DNA of 21,443 nucleotides from an uncultured Kangiella sp. (GTDB lineage: Bacteria > Pseudomonadota > Gammaproteobacteria > Enterobacterales > DSM-103792): positions 1-21,443 of the forward strand of contig CAMLNB010000032.1 in NCBI GenBank assembly GCA_946481205.1, read 5' to 3'. A program made the position numbers and the translations under genes. Under the pieces are notes generated by a model. The model searched no databases and was not told where the DNA came from. It was given only the letters and a program-made list of their open reading frames with translations. Of this stretch, positions 14,840 to 21,443 are shown in pieces (the first letter of the stretch is position 1; every line of letters begins with the position of its first letter).

Positions 14840-14963
14840 GGCACCGACCGACGCCTGGAGTTCCTTCTTCTCCCGGCTTCCTCATGGGGAAACCGCGGCC
14901 CGACAACGCGGGGCATCCATCAAAACTGCCGTACAAAACCGGCAGCTGGTCAAAAGGTGTGCA

Positions 14964-14992
14964 ATTACGCACTGCTCCGGCCAGCAAGTCAA
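14964..14992 (-). promoter_or_regulatory. Second possible lpxC promoter
   Basis: Minus strand: -35 TTGACT (14992-14987), a 17-nt spacer and -10 CGTAAT (14969-14964). The -35 is good and the -10 matches 4 of 6. It would give a leader of about 150 nt. Confidence 0.4.
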
Positions 14993-15197
14993 GCCGGCAT
15001 ATGACCCTGCCAGCGATAGCCACACTCTATTGGCCGGCGCTAACTGGGTCCTTTCCGGCCTTTCCGCTTACTGAGACCTCGGCGGATTGGCCCTCGCCAT
15101 TCCCAACCGGCAGCCGCCACCGCCCACCCCGGCAAAGGGGGGAGCCGTGATAGACGGCGGCGCCGCAGGAACCGGAACGGCGAGTCGCCATTCCGTC

Positions 15198-16391
15198 TCA
15201 ATCTGCCTGCTTGCGCAAAAACGCCGGGATGTCGAGGTAATCGAGATCCGAACCAGCGGCCATCCGCATCGGTTGCGGTGCGACACCGCCGTTGTTGCGG
15301 ATCGCAGTCGGCCGATCCAGATCTTTGTAATTGACCGCTTGCTCGTTCGCGCGGGCAGCTGCTTGCGCTTGCTGTTGCTGCTGAACCAAGCGTACCGGCT
15401 TGTCTTCAATCGGCGCCGCGGCGCTGACATTGAGACCCAGACCGGTGGCAACCACGGTCACCCGCATTTCATCACCGAGGCTGTTGTCGAGTGCGGTACC
15501 GATTTTCACCGACGCATCCGACGCCGCGAAGCTCTGCAGCACCTGACCGACTTCTTCGTACTCATCGATCAGCATGTCTTCGCTGGCGGTGATGTTGACC
15601 AGAATGCCGCGCGCGCCAGCAAGATTCACATCTTCCAGCAATGGACTGCGCACCGCGAGCTCAGCCGCGCGACGAGCCCGACCTTCACCGGCAGCAACAC
15701 CCGATCCCATCATCGCCATGCCTTGTTCGGCCATCACGGTGCGCACGTCAGCAAAGTCAGTACCGATGAAACCCGGACGGGTGATCAGATCGGCAATACC
15801 TTGCACGGCGCCGCGCAATACGGCGTCCGCATTGCGGAAGGCTTCGGTCATTTTGGCGCCGCCGTAAACCGCCAGTACTTTGTCGTTCGGAATGACAATC
15901 AAGCTGTCGACGGCTTTGCGCAATTCCGTGATGCCGAAATCCGCGACCTGAGCGCGCTTGCTCATTTCAAACTTGAACGGCCGGGTGACGATCGCGACAG
16001 TCAGAATGCCCATGTCTTTGGCAATCTGCGCCACCACCGGTGCCGCACCCGTGCCGGTGCCACCGCCCATGCCGGCGGTGATGAACACCATATCAGCGCC
16101 TTGCAGCATGTCCTGGATGCGCGCTTTTTCTTCCAGTGCCGCCATCTTGCCGACTTCCGGATTCGAGCCAGCGCCCAAGCCCTTGGTCAGGTTCGAACCG
16201 AGTTGCAGCGTGAACCGCGCTTTCGATTGCTTCAGCGCCTTGCCATCGGTATTGGCCGCGATGAACTCGACCCCTTCGATATTGGCATCGACCATGTGGT
16301 TGATCGCGTTGCCGCCACCACCACCAACGCCAATCACCTTGATCACCGCGTTGTCCGCAGTGTTTTCCAACAGTTCAAAATTCAAAGCCAT
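15198..16391 (-). CDS. ftsZ: Cell division GTPase FtsZ
   Basis: FtsZ is the tubulin homologue that polymerises into the Z-ring at midcell. The 397-residue protein has [17 protein letters not shown], the tubulin signature GGGTGTG (G109-G115), FITAGMGGG, and [13 protein letters not shown] Gln/Ala linker (~325-375) and the C-terminal peptide [14 protein letters not shown] follow; the latter binds FtsA, ZipA and ZapD. The T7 synergy loop reads G210-T-D-F-A-D215, where FtsZ normally has N-V-D-F-A-D. The two catalytic aspartates are kept but the conserved Asn is Gly. Several other stretches ([26 protein letters not shown]) also depart from common gammaproteobacterial FtsZ. A strong GGGGG ribosome site lies 7 nt before the ATG. 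A small GNRA-looped hairpin sits just upstream of it. Confidence 0.97.
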   Translation of the reverse strand: MALNFELLENTADNAVIKVIGVGGGGGNAINHMVDANIEGVEFIAANTDGKALKQSKARFTLQLGSNLTKGLGAGSNPEVGKMAALEEKARIQDMLQGADMVFITAGMGGGTGTGAAPVVAQIAKDMGILTVAIVTRPFKFEMSKRAQVADFGITELRKAVDSLIVIPNDKVLAVYGGAKMTEAFRNADAVLRGAVQGIADLITRPGFIGTDFADVRTVMAEQGMAMMGSGVAAGEGRARRAAELAVRSPLLEDVNLAGARGILVNITASEDMLIDEYEEVGQVLQSFAASDASVKIGTALDNSLGDEMRVTVVATGLGLNVSAAAPIEDKPVRLVQQQQQAQAAARANEQAVNYKDLDRPTAIRNNGGVAPQPMRMAAGSDLDYLDIPAFLRKQAD

Positions 16392-16411
16392 GGTACAACC
16401 CCCTTTTTATT

Positions 16412-16427
16412 CATCCATTGCTGGATG
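16412..16427 (-). promoter_or_regulatory. Small GNRA-capped hairpin before the ftsZ ribosome site
   Basis: On the minus strand CATCCA-GCAA-TGGATG forms a perfect 6-bp stem with a GCAA tetraloop. It ends about 8 nt upstream of the AAGGGGG ribosome site of ftsZ, inside the 145-nt ftsA-ftsZ gap. It could stabilise the ftsZ 5' end after processing. That is inference; promoters in this A/T-rich gap are not clear to me. Confidence 0.35.
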
Positions 16428-16536
16428 CTTCAGTCACTGCATGTCGGCGTGATCACGACGGGAACTTCCAATCACGCCTGCCCTTGCAACTCAATCACGA
16501 AAACAATCATCAAAAAGAAACGACTCAAACAATGCT

Positions 16537-17769
16537 TCAGAAACCGCTAAACCATTTTTTCATTTTTGCCAGCACACTACCGAACTTGTCATCGACGCTG
16601 GCACTGCTGCGCGGCAACGACAACTGCTGCTGGCCATACAACAACAAACCAACACCGGTCGCATAGATCGGATTGCGCACCACTTCCGACAGACCCGAAA
16701 CGTACTGCGGCACACCGAGCCGCACCGGCACATGGAACACTTCTTCGGCCAACTCAATCACACCTTGCATTTTGGCCGCACCGCCGGTCAGCACGATCCC
16801 GGAAGCAATCAGCTCTTCAAAACCACTGCGGCGCAGCTCGGCCTGAATCAGCTGGAACAGCTCTTCATAACGCTGCTCAACCACGTCGGCCAGAATCTGC
16901 CGGCTCAAGCGGCGTGGTTCGCGCTCGCCCATGCCGGGCACCTCAATGGTGTCGTCAAGCGAAGTCAGTTGTTTCAGCGCGCAAGCGTATTTGACCTTGA
17001 TCTCTTCCGCGTGCTGGGTCGGTGTCCGCAACGCCACTGCGATGTCATTGGTAACCTGATCGCCAGCAATCGGGATCACATGGGTGTGCCGGATCGCGCC
17101 GCCGGTAAAAATGGCGATATCGGTGGTGCCACCACCGATATCGACCAAGCACACGCCCAGATCTTTTTCGTCTTCGGTCAGCACGGCATAGCTCGACGCG
17201 ACCTGCTCCAGAATGATCTCATCGACTTCCAAACCGCAGCGGCGAATGCACTTGACGATATTCTGGGCGGCGCTGACCGCGCCGGTCACGATATGCACCT
17301 TCGCTTCCAGCCGCACGCCGGACATACCAACCGGTTCGCGGATGCCTTCCTGGTTGTCGATGATGAATTCCTGCGGCAGCACATGCAGAATCTTCTGATC
17401 CGCCGGGATCGCCACCGCACGTGCCGCATCAATTACCCGCAGCACATCGTCGTACGTCACTTCCTGATCGCGAATGGCAACGATGCCATGCGAGTTCAGG
17501 CTGCGAACATGCGAGCCGGCAATGCCGGTGTACACCGAATGAATCTCGCAACCCGCCATCAGCGCCGCTTCTTCGACAGCGCGCTGTATCGACTGCACGG
17601 TCGATTCAATATTGACCACCACGCCCTTCTTCAAGCCGCGGGAAGGGTGCGAGCCCAGACCAATGATCTGGATCTCGCCGTCGGTCGAAATTTCGCCGAC
17701 AATCGCCACGACCTTGGACGTTCCAATGTCCAAGCCGACGATCAATTTTTTGTCTGCCATTTTCACCAT
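16537..17769 (-). CDS. ftsA: Cell division protein FtsA (actin-like)
   Basis: FtsA is the actin-fold ATPase that ties FtsZ filaments to the inner membrane and recruits later division proteins. The 410-residue protein has the phosphate-1 loop LIVGLDIGTSKVVAIVGE, the 1C domain (~85-165), and the phosphate-2 loop LVDIGGGTTDIAIF. It also has an adenosine motif ASGIVLTGGAAKMQG, and ends in the amphipathic membrane-targeting helix VLAKMKKWFSGF. ATG 17769 has GGA 6 nt upstream. ATG 17760, three codons on, is an alternative. It lies 120 nt below ftsQ, whereas ftsQ and ftsA overlap in E. coli, and 145 nt above ftsZ. Confidence 0.97.
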   Translation of the reverse strand: MVKMADKKLIVGLDIGTSKVVAIVGEISTDGEIQIIGLGSHPSRGLKKGVVVNIESTVQSIQRAVEEAALMAGCEIHSVYTGIAGSHVRSLNSHGIVAIRDQEVTYDDVLRVIDAARAVAIPADQKILHVLPQEFIIDNQEGIREPVGMSGVRLEAKVHIVTGAVSAAQNIVKCIRRCGLEVDEIILEQVASSYAVLTEDEKDLGVCLVDIGGGTTDIAIFTGGAIRHTHVIPIAGDQVTNDIAVALRTPTQHAEEIKVKYACALKQLTSLDDTIEVPGMGEREPRRLSRQILADVVEQRYEELFQLIQAELRRSGFEELIASGIVLTGGAAKMQGVIELAEEVFHVPVRLGVPQYVSGLSEVVRNPIYATGVGLLLYGQQQLSLPRSSASVDDKFGSVLAKMKKWFSGF

Positions 17770-17889
17770 CTTGTTTCCGTGTGACCGGTCAGTGCTGCAA
17801 CAGCAGCCTTCCGATTTGTCGTAATCGCCACCAGCTCGCGTGGCAGGTTGTTGTCGTTATCTCTGCTGCTTGCGTAAAACGCGTCTTGC

Positions 17890-18678
17890 TTACAATCCCG
17901 CCGTTCGACTGACCGGCTTTTCGGTAGTCGTCTGCGGCTCCGGCCACGCCACAGCAAACCCTGTGTCATAGCGCAAATCCACATAGGTCGGCACCGCTTC
18001 ATCGGTTACCAAGCCCGGATACAGACCGAGCAAGCGTTGCAGACGGCCATCCCAGTCGTCCCGACCAAACATCAGGCGGGTGCCATTGTTCAAGCGCATC
18101 TCCAGTGCACCACGACCATTCAGTTCCAGCTCGGCAATCGTCAATCCCAGCGGCTTCAGCTGTTCATTGCCACCGACAAAGCGCGCCACCGCCAACTCCA
18201 GTTGCGCGTGCGAACTGTGCAGTACTGGCAGATGCGCAAACGCCGCCACGTTGTCGGGAGCGTACGGATTGCCGTCGACATCAATCAGTTCTTTCCGGTT
18301 CAGTCGCAGCCACGGTGTGCGTTCGGTAATCGTTACCTGCAGCTCGGCCGGATAAACCCGGCGCAAGCTCACCGCTTTTACCCATGGCAGCGCAGCGACT
18401 TTTGCATGCAAGTTGCGCAGATCGAGCTCGGCCAGGGTCATACCGGCTTCAACGCCCATCGCCTGCAACACCTCGGCAGACTTGACCTGACGCAACTCAC
18501 CTTCAACCCGCACCCGCTGCAATTGCCAGCTGTCACTGGCGCGATACTTCTGCTGGATCGCAATGACCAGCACGGTCGCACCCACCAGCAGCAGCAACGC
18601 CGAGATGAACGGCAACACCGCCTTGACCTTGTCGGTCAGCGGAACCGCATCTGTTTGTTTGCGCGTTGCCTGTGCCAT
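17890..18678 (-). CDS. ftsQ: Cell division protein FtsQ
   Basis: FtsQ is the bitopic inner-membrane hub of the FtsQLB complex that licenses septal peptidoglycan synthesis. The 262-residue protein has a short charged cytoplasmic tail and one membrane helix (~20-43, LPFISALLLLVGATVLVIAI). The periplasmic POTRA domain follows (~53-122: WQLQRVRVEGELRQVKSAEVLQAM ... WVKAVSLRRVYPAELQVTITERTPWLR). The beta domain (~125-245) includes LRLNRKELIDVDGNPY and the C-terminal strand VDLRYDTGFAVAW, the FtsB-binding edge. It ends with a short Thr/Glu-rich tail. It lies 35 nt below ddlB, in the usual dcw order. Confidence 0.95.
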   Translation of the reverse strand: MAQATRKQTDAVPLTDKVKAVLPFISALLLLVGATVLVIAIQQKYRASDSWQLQRVRVEGELRQVKSAEVLQAMGVEAGMTLAELDLRNLHAKVAALPWVKAVSLRRVYPAELQVTITERTPWLRLNRKELIDVDGNPYAPDNVAAFAHLPVLHSSHAQLELAVARFVGGNEQLKPLGLTIAELELNGRGALEMRLNNGTRLMFGRDDWDGRLQRLLGLYPGLVTDEAVPTYVDLRYDTGFAVAWPEPQTTTEKPVSRTAGL

Positions 18679-18713
18679 GGTCGTTCCACTTGTAGCCGAG
18701 GCCGGCTCGTTGT

Positions 18714-19685
18714 CTATCGCTGCAATGTCGGCAGCAAAATCTGCTGCACCAGTTCTTCAAAACTCATCCCGGCCACTTTCGCCGCCTTCGGCACCAGACT
18801 GGTTTCCGTCATGCCGGGTACCGTGTTCACTTCCAAAACAAAAAACTGATTACTCGCACCATCACGCATCACATCGACCCGGCTCCAGCCTGTGCAACCG
18901 AGCGAATCAAATGCCCATTTCGCCAGTTTGCCGAGCTCGGCTTCATCCGCTGCCGACAGACCACTCGGACAGTGATATTGCGTAGTACCCCCGCTGTGAT
19001 ACTTGGCTTGGTAGTCGTAGAAGTCGCGCGGCGTTTCCATCGAGATGCTCGGTAATACCTCATCACCCACAATGGCCACCGTGTATTCGGGACCACTGAT
19101 AAAGCGCTCGACAATCACGCTGCTGTCAAACTTCATCGCTTCGCTTACCGCGGCCATCAGCTCAGCTGGCGTCCGCACTTTCGCCATGCCAACGCTGGAG
19201 CCCTCGTGCGCTGGCTTGACCATCAGAATCGGCCCCAGCTTGCTAAACAGTTCCGCCGCTTTGGCCTCAGTCGCCACCATCTCGGCCGTCACCAACAGAA
19301 AATTCGGCGTCGACAAACCGATGCCTTGCCACAGCTGCTTGGCACGCGCTTTGTCCATCGCCAAGGCCGACGCACCGACGCTGGAGCCTGTGCATGGAAT
19401 GCCGAGTAACTGCAATGCGCCTTGCAGCTGACCATCTTCGCCACCACGACCGTGCACGGCATTCCAGACGCGGGCAAAGCCTTGCGTTTTCAGTGTCAAC
19501 AAAAAATCACCGACGGCATCGACGCCGTGGGCATCAACCCCACCGCGCTGCAGCGCTTCCAGTACCGCTTTGCCGGAACGCAAACTGACTTCGCGCTCCG
19601 CCGAGGTGCCGCCAAACAGCACCGCAACTTTGCCAAAGGCCGATGGCGGCGGCAGCGCTGGCCGGCTCGTCTGAGGCTGCTTCAT
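18714..19685 (-). CDS. ddlB: D-alanine--D-alanine ligase
   Basis: Ddl joins two D-alanines with ATP for the peptidoglycan stem. The 323-residue ATP-grasp protein has [34 protein letters not shown], the loop [11 protein letters not shown], and [18 protein letters not shown]. It also has the omega-loop Tyr of [19 protein letters not shown], which favours D-Ala over D-lactate, and the metal-binding end [15 protein letters not shown]. The start is decided by GGAG 6 nt before ATG 19685, which overlaps the murC stop as ATGA. Upstream in-frame ATGs (19697, 19886) lie within murC and add no homologous residues. The overlap implies translational coupling to murC. Confidence 0.96.
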   Translation of the reverse strand: MKQPQTSRPALPPPSAFGKVAVLFGGTSAEREVSLRSGKAVLEALQRGGVDAHGVDAVGDFLLTLKTQGFARVWNAVHGRGGEDGQLQGALQLLGIPCTGSSVGASALAMDKARAKQLWQGIGLSTPNFLLVTAEMVATEAKAAELFSKLGPILMVKPAHEGSSVGMAKVRTPAELMAAVSEAMKFDSSVIVERFISGPEYTVAIVGDEVLPSISMETPRDFYDYQAKYHSGGTTQYHCPSGLSAADEAELGKLAKWAFDSLGCTGWSRVDVMRDGASNQFFVLEVNTVPGMTETSLVPKAAKVAGMSFEELVQQILLPTLQR

Positions 19686-21130
19686 TTCGTACTCCATGCG
19701 CTTTTCAGCGCTACCACATCGAGCTTGGCTGCAGCCAATTGCTTGGCAATGCCGCCGATATCGCCGGCACCTTGTGTCAACAGCAGATCGCCGTCTCGCA
19801 GCACATTGGCAAGCACATCCGGCAGCTCGATTTTGCTTTCGATAAAGATTGGATCCAGCTTGCCGCGCGCACGAATGCTCCGGCACAGCGAACGACTATC
19901 GGCACCCGCTATCGGCGCTTCGCCCGCGGCATAGACTTCCATCAGCAGCAAGGCATCGGTTTCCGACAACACTTGAGCGAAGTCCTCGTAAAGATCGCGG
20001 GTGCGGGTATAACGGTGCGGCTGATAAATCATGACCAGTCGACGCTGCGGCCAGTTGGCACGCACAGCCTTGATCACCGCAGAGACTTCCCGCGGGTGGT
20101 GACCGTAGTCATCGACTAGCCAAATTTTGCCGTTCGCGGTTACGTGTTCACCATGCGACTGGAACCGGCGACCGACGCCTTTGAACTGAACCAGGGCACG
20201 GACGATCGCCTCATCGCTGACACCTTCTTCAGTGGCAATCGCAACCGCAGCCAGCGCATTCAGCACATTGTGCCGGCCCGGTAAATTCAGCGTGACTGCC
20301 AGTGGTGCATGACCGCGGCGATGGACATTGAAGCTGCTGCGACCATCACCCTGCTGAACGTCAGTCGCGCGAACATCGGCATCCGGATCGAAACCATAGG
20401 TAACGATCGGACGCGTCACCCGCGGCAGAATCGCGCGCACGTTTTCGTCGTCTGTGCACAGCACGGCCAAGCCATAGAACGGCAGGTTGTGCAGAAACTC
20501 GACGAAGACATTTTTCAGTTCTTCGAAATCGCCCTTATAAGTATCCATGTGATCGGCGTCGATATTGGTGACGACCGAGATCATCGGCTGCAGGTGCAGG
20601 AACGAAGCATCACTTTCATCCGCCTCAGCCACCAGATAACGGCTGCTGCCCAAACGTGCGTTGGTGCCGGCACTGTTCAGCAGGCCACCGATGACAAACG
20701 TCGGGTCGAGATTGCCTTCCGCCAGCACCGACGCCAGCAAGCTGGTGGTTGTTGTTTTGCCGTGCGTTCCGGCCACCGCGATGCCATGGCGAAAACGCAT
20801 CAATTCGGCCAGCATTTCCGCGCGTGGCACCACCGGAATCCGATGCGCCCGTGCCGCCATCAGTTCTTCATTATCTGGCTTGATTGCGGTCGAAACCACG
20901 ACCACATCCGAGCCGGTAACATTGCTGTCGACATGGCCACGAAACACCGTTGCACCCAGCGCTTTCAATCGCTGGGTGACCGCGTTCTCGGCCATATCAG
21001 ACCCGGAGATCTGATAGCCCTGATTCAGCAGCACTTCGGCAATACCACCCATGCCGGCACCGCCAATACCAATAAAATGAATGCGTCGGATCCGGCGCAT
21101 TTCCGGCACGTTGTAAGCACCGTTAGCCAT
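19682..21130 (-). CDS. murC: UDP-N-acetylmuramate--L-alanine ligase
   Basis: MurC adds L-Ala to UDP-MurNAc with ATP, the first peptide step of cytoplasmic peptidoglycan precursor synthesis. The 482-residue protein has the Rossmann-like N domain ([32 protein letters not shown]) and the Mur ligase P-loop [14 protein letters not shown]. Further marks are [22 protein letters not shown], the [17 protein letters not shown] motif, [11 protein letters not shown], and [13 protein letters not shown] in the C domain. GGGAG lies 6 nt before the ATG. It overlaps murG by 8 nt and ddlB by 4 nt, so the three are translated as a coupled unit. murB is not between murC and ddlB here. Confidence 0.97.
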   Translation of the reverse strand: MANGAYNVPEMRRIRRIHFIGIGGAGMGGIAEVLLNQGYQISGSDMAENAVTQRLKALGATVFRGHVDSNVTGSDVVVVSTAIKPDNEELMAARAHRIPVVPRAEMLAELMRFRHGIAVAGTHGKTTTTSLLASVLAEGNLDPTFVIGGLLNSAGTNARLGSSRYLVAEADESDASFLHLQPMISVVTNIDADHMDTYKGDFEELKNVFVEFLHNLPFYGLAVLCTDDENVRAILPRVTRPIVTYGFDPDADVRATDVQQGDGRSSFNVHRRGHAPLAVTLNLPGRHNVLNALAAVAIATEEGVSDEAIVRALVQFKGVGRRFQSHGEHVTANGKIWLVDDYGHHPREVSAVIKAVRANWPQRRLVMIYQPHRYTRTRDLYEDFAQVLSETDALLLMEVYAAGEAPIAGADSRSLCRSIRARGKLDPIFIESKIELPDVLANVLRDGDLLLTQGAGDIGGIAKQLAAAKLDVVALKSAWSTK

Positions 21131-21443
21131 TGCCGTCTCCCGTCGTCGATCGCTGCGACGAATGTTGTTTCATGACTTGTTGTTTCAAAACCTGCTCGCA
21201 CACCGCAGCCACTTGCTCCGCCGCATCGGTGATGGCCGCTGCCTGCGCGGCTTCAGCCATCTGTTTCAATAACTCACGCTGGCCAGCCAGCGTTTCCAAT
21301 CGTTGCGCCAAACTCTCTGCATTCATTTGCGTTTGCGGCAGCAACCACGCCGCATTGCGAGCACTCAGGAAGCGCGCATTGGCCGTCTGGTGATCATCCA
21401 CCGCATGCGGATACGGCACGAAAATCGCCGGCACACCGACCGC
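21123..21443 (-). CDS. murG: MurG undecaprenyl-PP-MurNAc-pentapeptide GlcNAc transferase, C-terminal part (partial)
   Basis: MurG transfers GlcNAc onto lipid I to make lipid II at the inner face of the cytoplasmic membrane. The open frame runs in from the right edge of the window (reading [26 protein letters not shown]). This is the C-terminal UDP-GlcNAc-binding region with the conserved [14 protein letters not shown] motif, followed by ALAWL-type and helical C-terminal sequence. Only about 106 codons are present, so the N-terminal ~250 residues are outside. The GTG at 21434 is an internal Val, not a start. Its last 8 nt overlap murC. Confidence 0.95.
   Translation of the reverse strand, partial: AVGVPAIFVPYPHAVDDHQTANARFLSARNAAWLLPQTQMNAESLAQRLETLAGQRELLKQMAEAAQAAAITDAAEQVAAVCEQVLKQQVMKQHSSQRSTTGDGNG

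Larger units (their letters stand above)
14806..15197. other. ftsZ-lpxC intergenic region
   Basis: This 392-nt stretch has no supported gene. It contains the two candidate lpxC promoters noted separately. Just below the ftsZ stop is an imperfect hairpin (GGAACGGCG 15174-15182 with CGCCATTCC 15186-15194, one mismatch) without a U-tract. The part between about 15080 and 15170 is very G+C rich with several short possible stems (GCCGCC/GGCGGC). A leaky end to ftsZ transcription followed by re-initiation for lpxC would fit, as inference. Confidence 0.4.

Noticed and set aside
14806..14916. An N-terminal extension of LpxC by 37 residues to an upstream ATG
   Set aside because: The extension is Arg-rich with no family similarity. 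It overlaps a candidate -10, and ATG 14805 has AGGAG and the standard MIKQRTL start.
1..21443. Search for insertion sequences, CRISPR arrays, phage genes, toxin-antitoxin pairs and long direct repeats
   Set aside because: Reading both strands gave no transposase, integrase, spaced repeat array or att-like duplication of the tRNA end. The repeats I saw are terminators or the short regulatory elements listed.

Overview
The window is chromosomal DNA from a gammaproteobacterium. The evidence is the gene order nadC / tRNA-Thr / pilA / pilBCD / coaE / zapD / yacG, followed by secA, lpxC and the distal dcw cluster (ftsZ, ftsA, ftsQ, ddlB, murC, murG), together with a sigma-54 promoter at pilA, ZapD, and Pseudomonas-like PilB, PilD and LpxC sequences. 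I cannot fix the genus. I see no insertion sequence, phage gene, CRISPR array or recombinase.

Region 1 (1-2313). The 3' end of nadC converges on tRNA-Thr(CGT) across one bidirectional terminator. Next come a minus-strand TfpX/TfpZ-type pilin accessory gene, a 472-nt control region and the major pilin gene pilA. The control region carries a textbook sigma-54 promoter, a perfect TGACAATTATTGTCA palindrome with a second partial copy, and a pilA leader predicted to fold. Region 2 (2314-8148) is plus-strand: pilB (assembly ATPase), pilC (platform protein), pilD (prepilin peptidase), coaE (last step of CoA synthesis), zapD (FtsZ bundling) and yacG (gyrase-inhibitor zinc protein). PilD matures PilA, and PilB and PilC polymerise it into type IV pili.

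Region 3 (8149-13417) is mostly minus-strand: a MutT-ThiE-like fusion, secA, and a LytM/M23 envelope peptidase in the place where enterobacteria have secM. Good intrinsic terminators follow secA and the M23 gene. A small plus-strand DUF721/DciA-family gene diverges from the M23 gene and converges on lpxC.

Region 4 (13835-21443) is the end of the dcw cluster, all minus-strand and read from high to low coordinates: murG (partial), murC, ddlB, ftsQ, ftsA, ftsZ, lpxC. murG/murC/ddlB are tightly overlapped and translationally coupled. ftsQ-ftsA (120 nt), ftsA-ftsZ (145 nt) and ftsZ-lpxC (392 nt, counted to the lpxC start codon) have gaps that allow separate control.

Most of the window is conserved housekeeping sequence. 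I do not see a wholly new system. The points most worth a second look are the pilA/tfp control region, the cassette-like pilin locus next to tRNA-Thr, an Asn-to-Gly change in the FtsZ T7 loop, the structured secA leader without SecM, and the ThiE-like domain that has lost canonical catalytic motifs.
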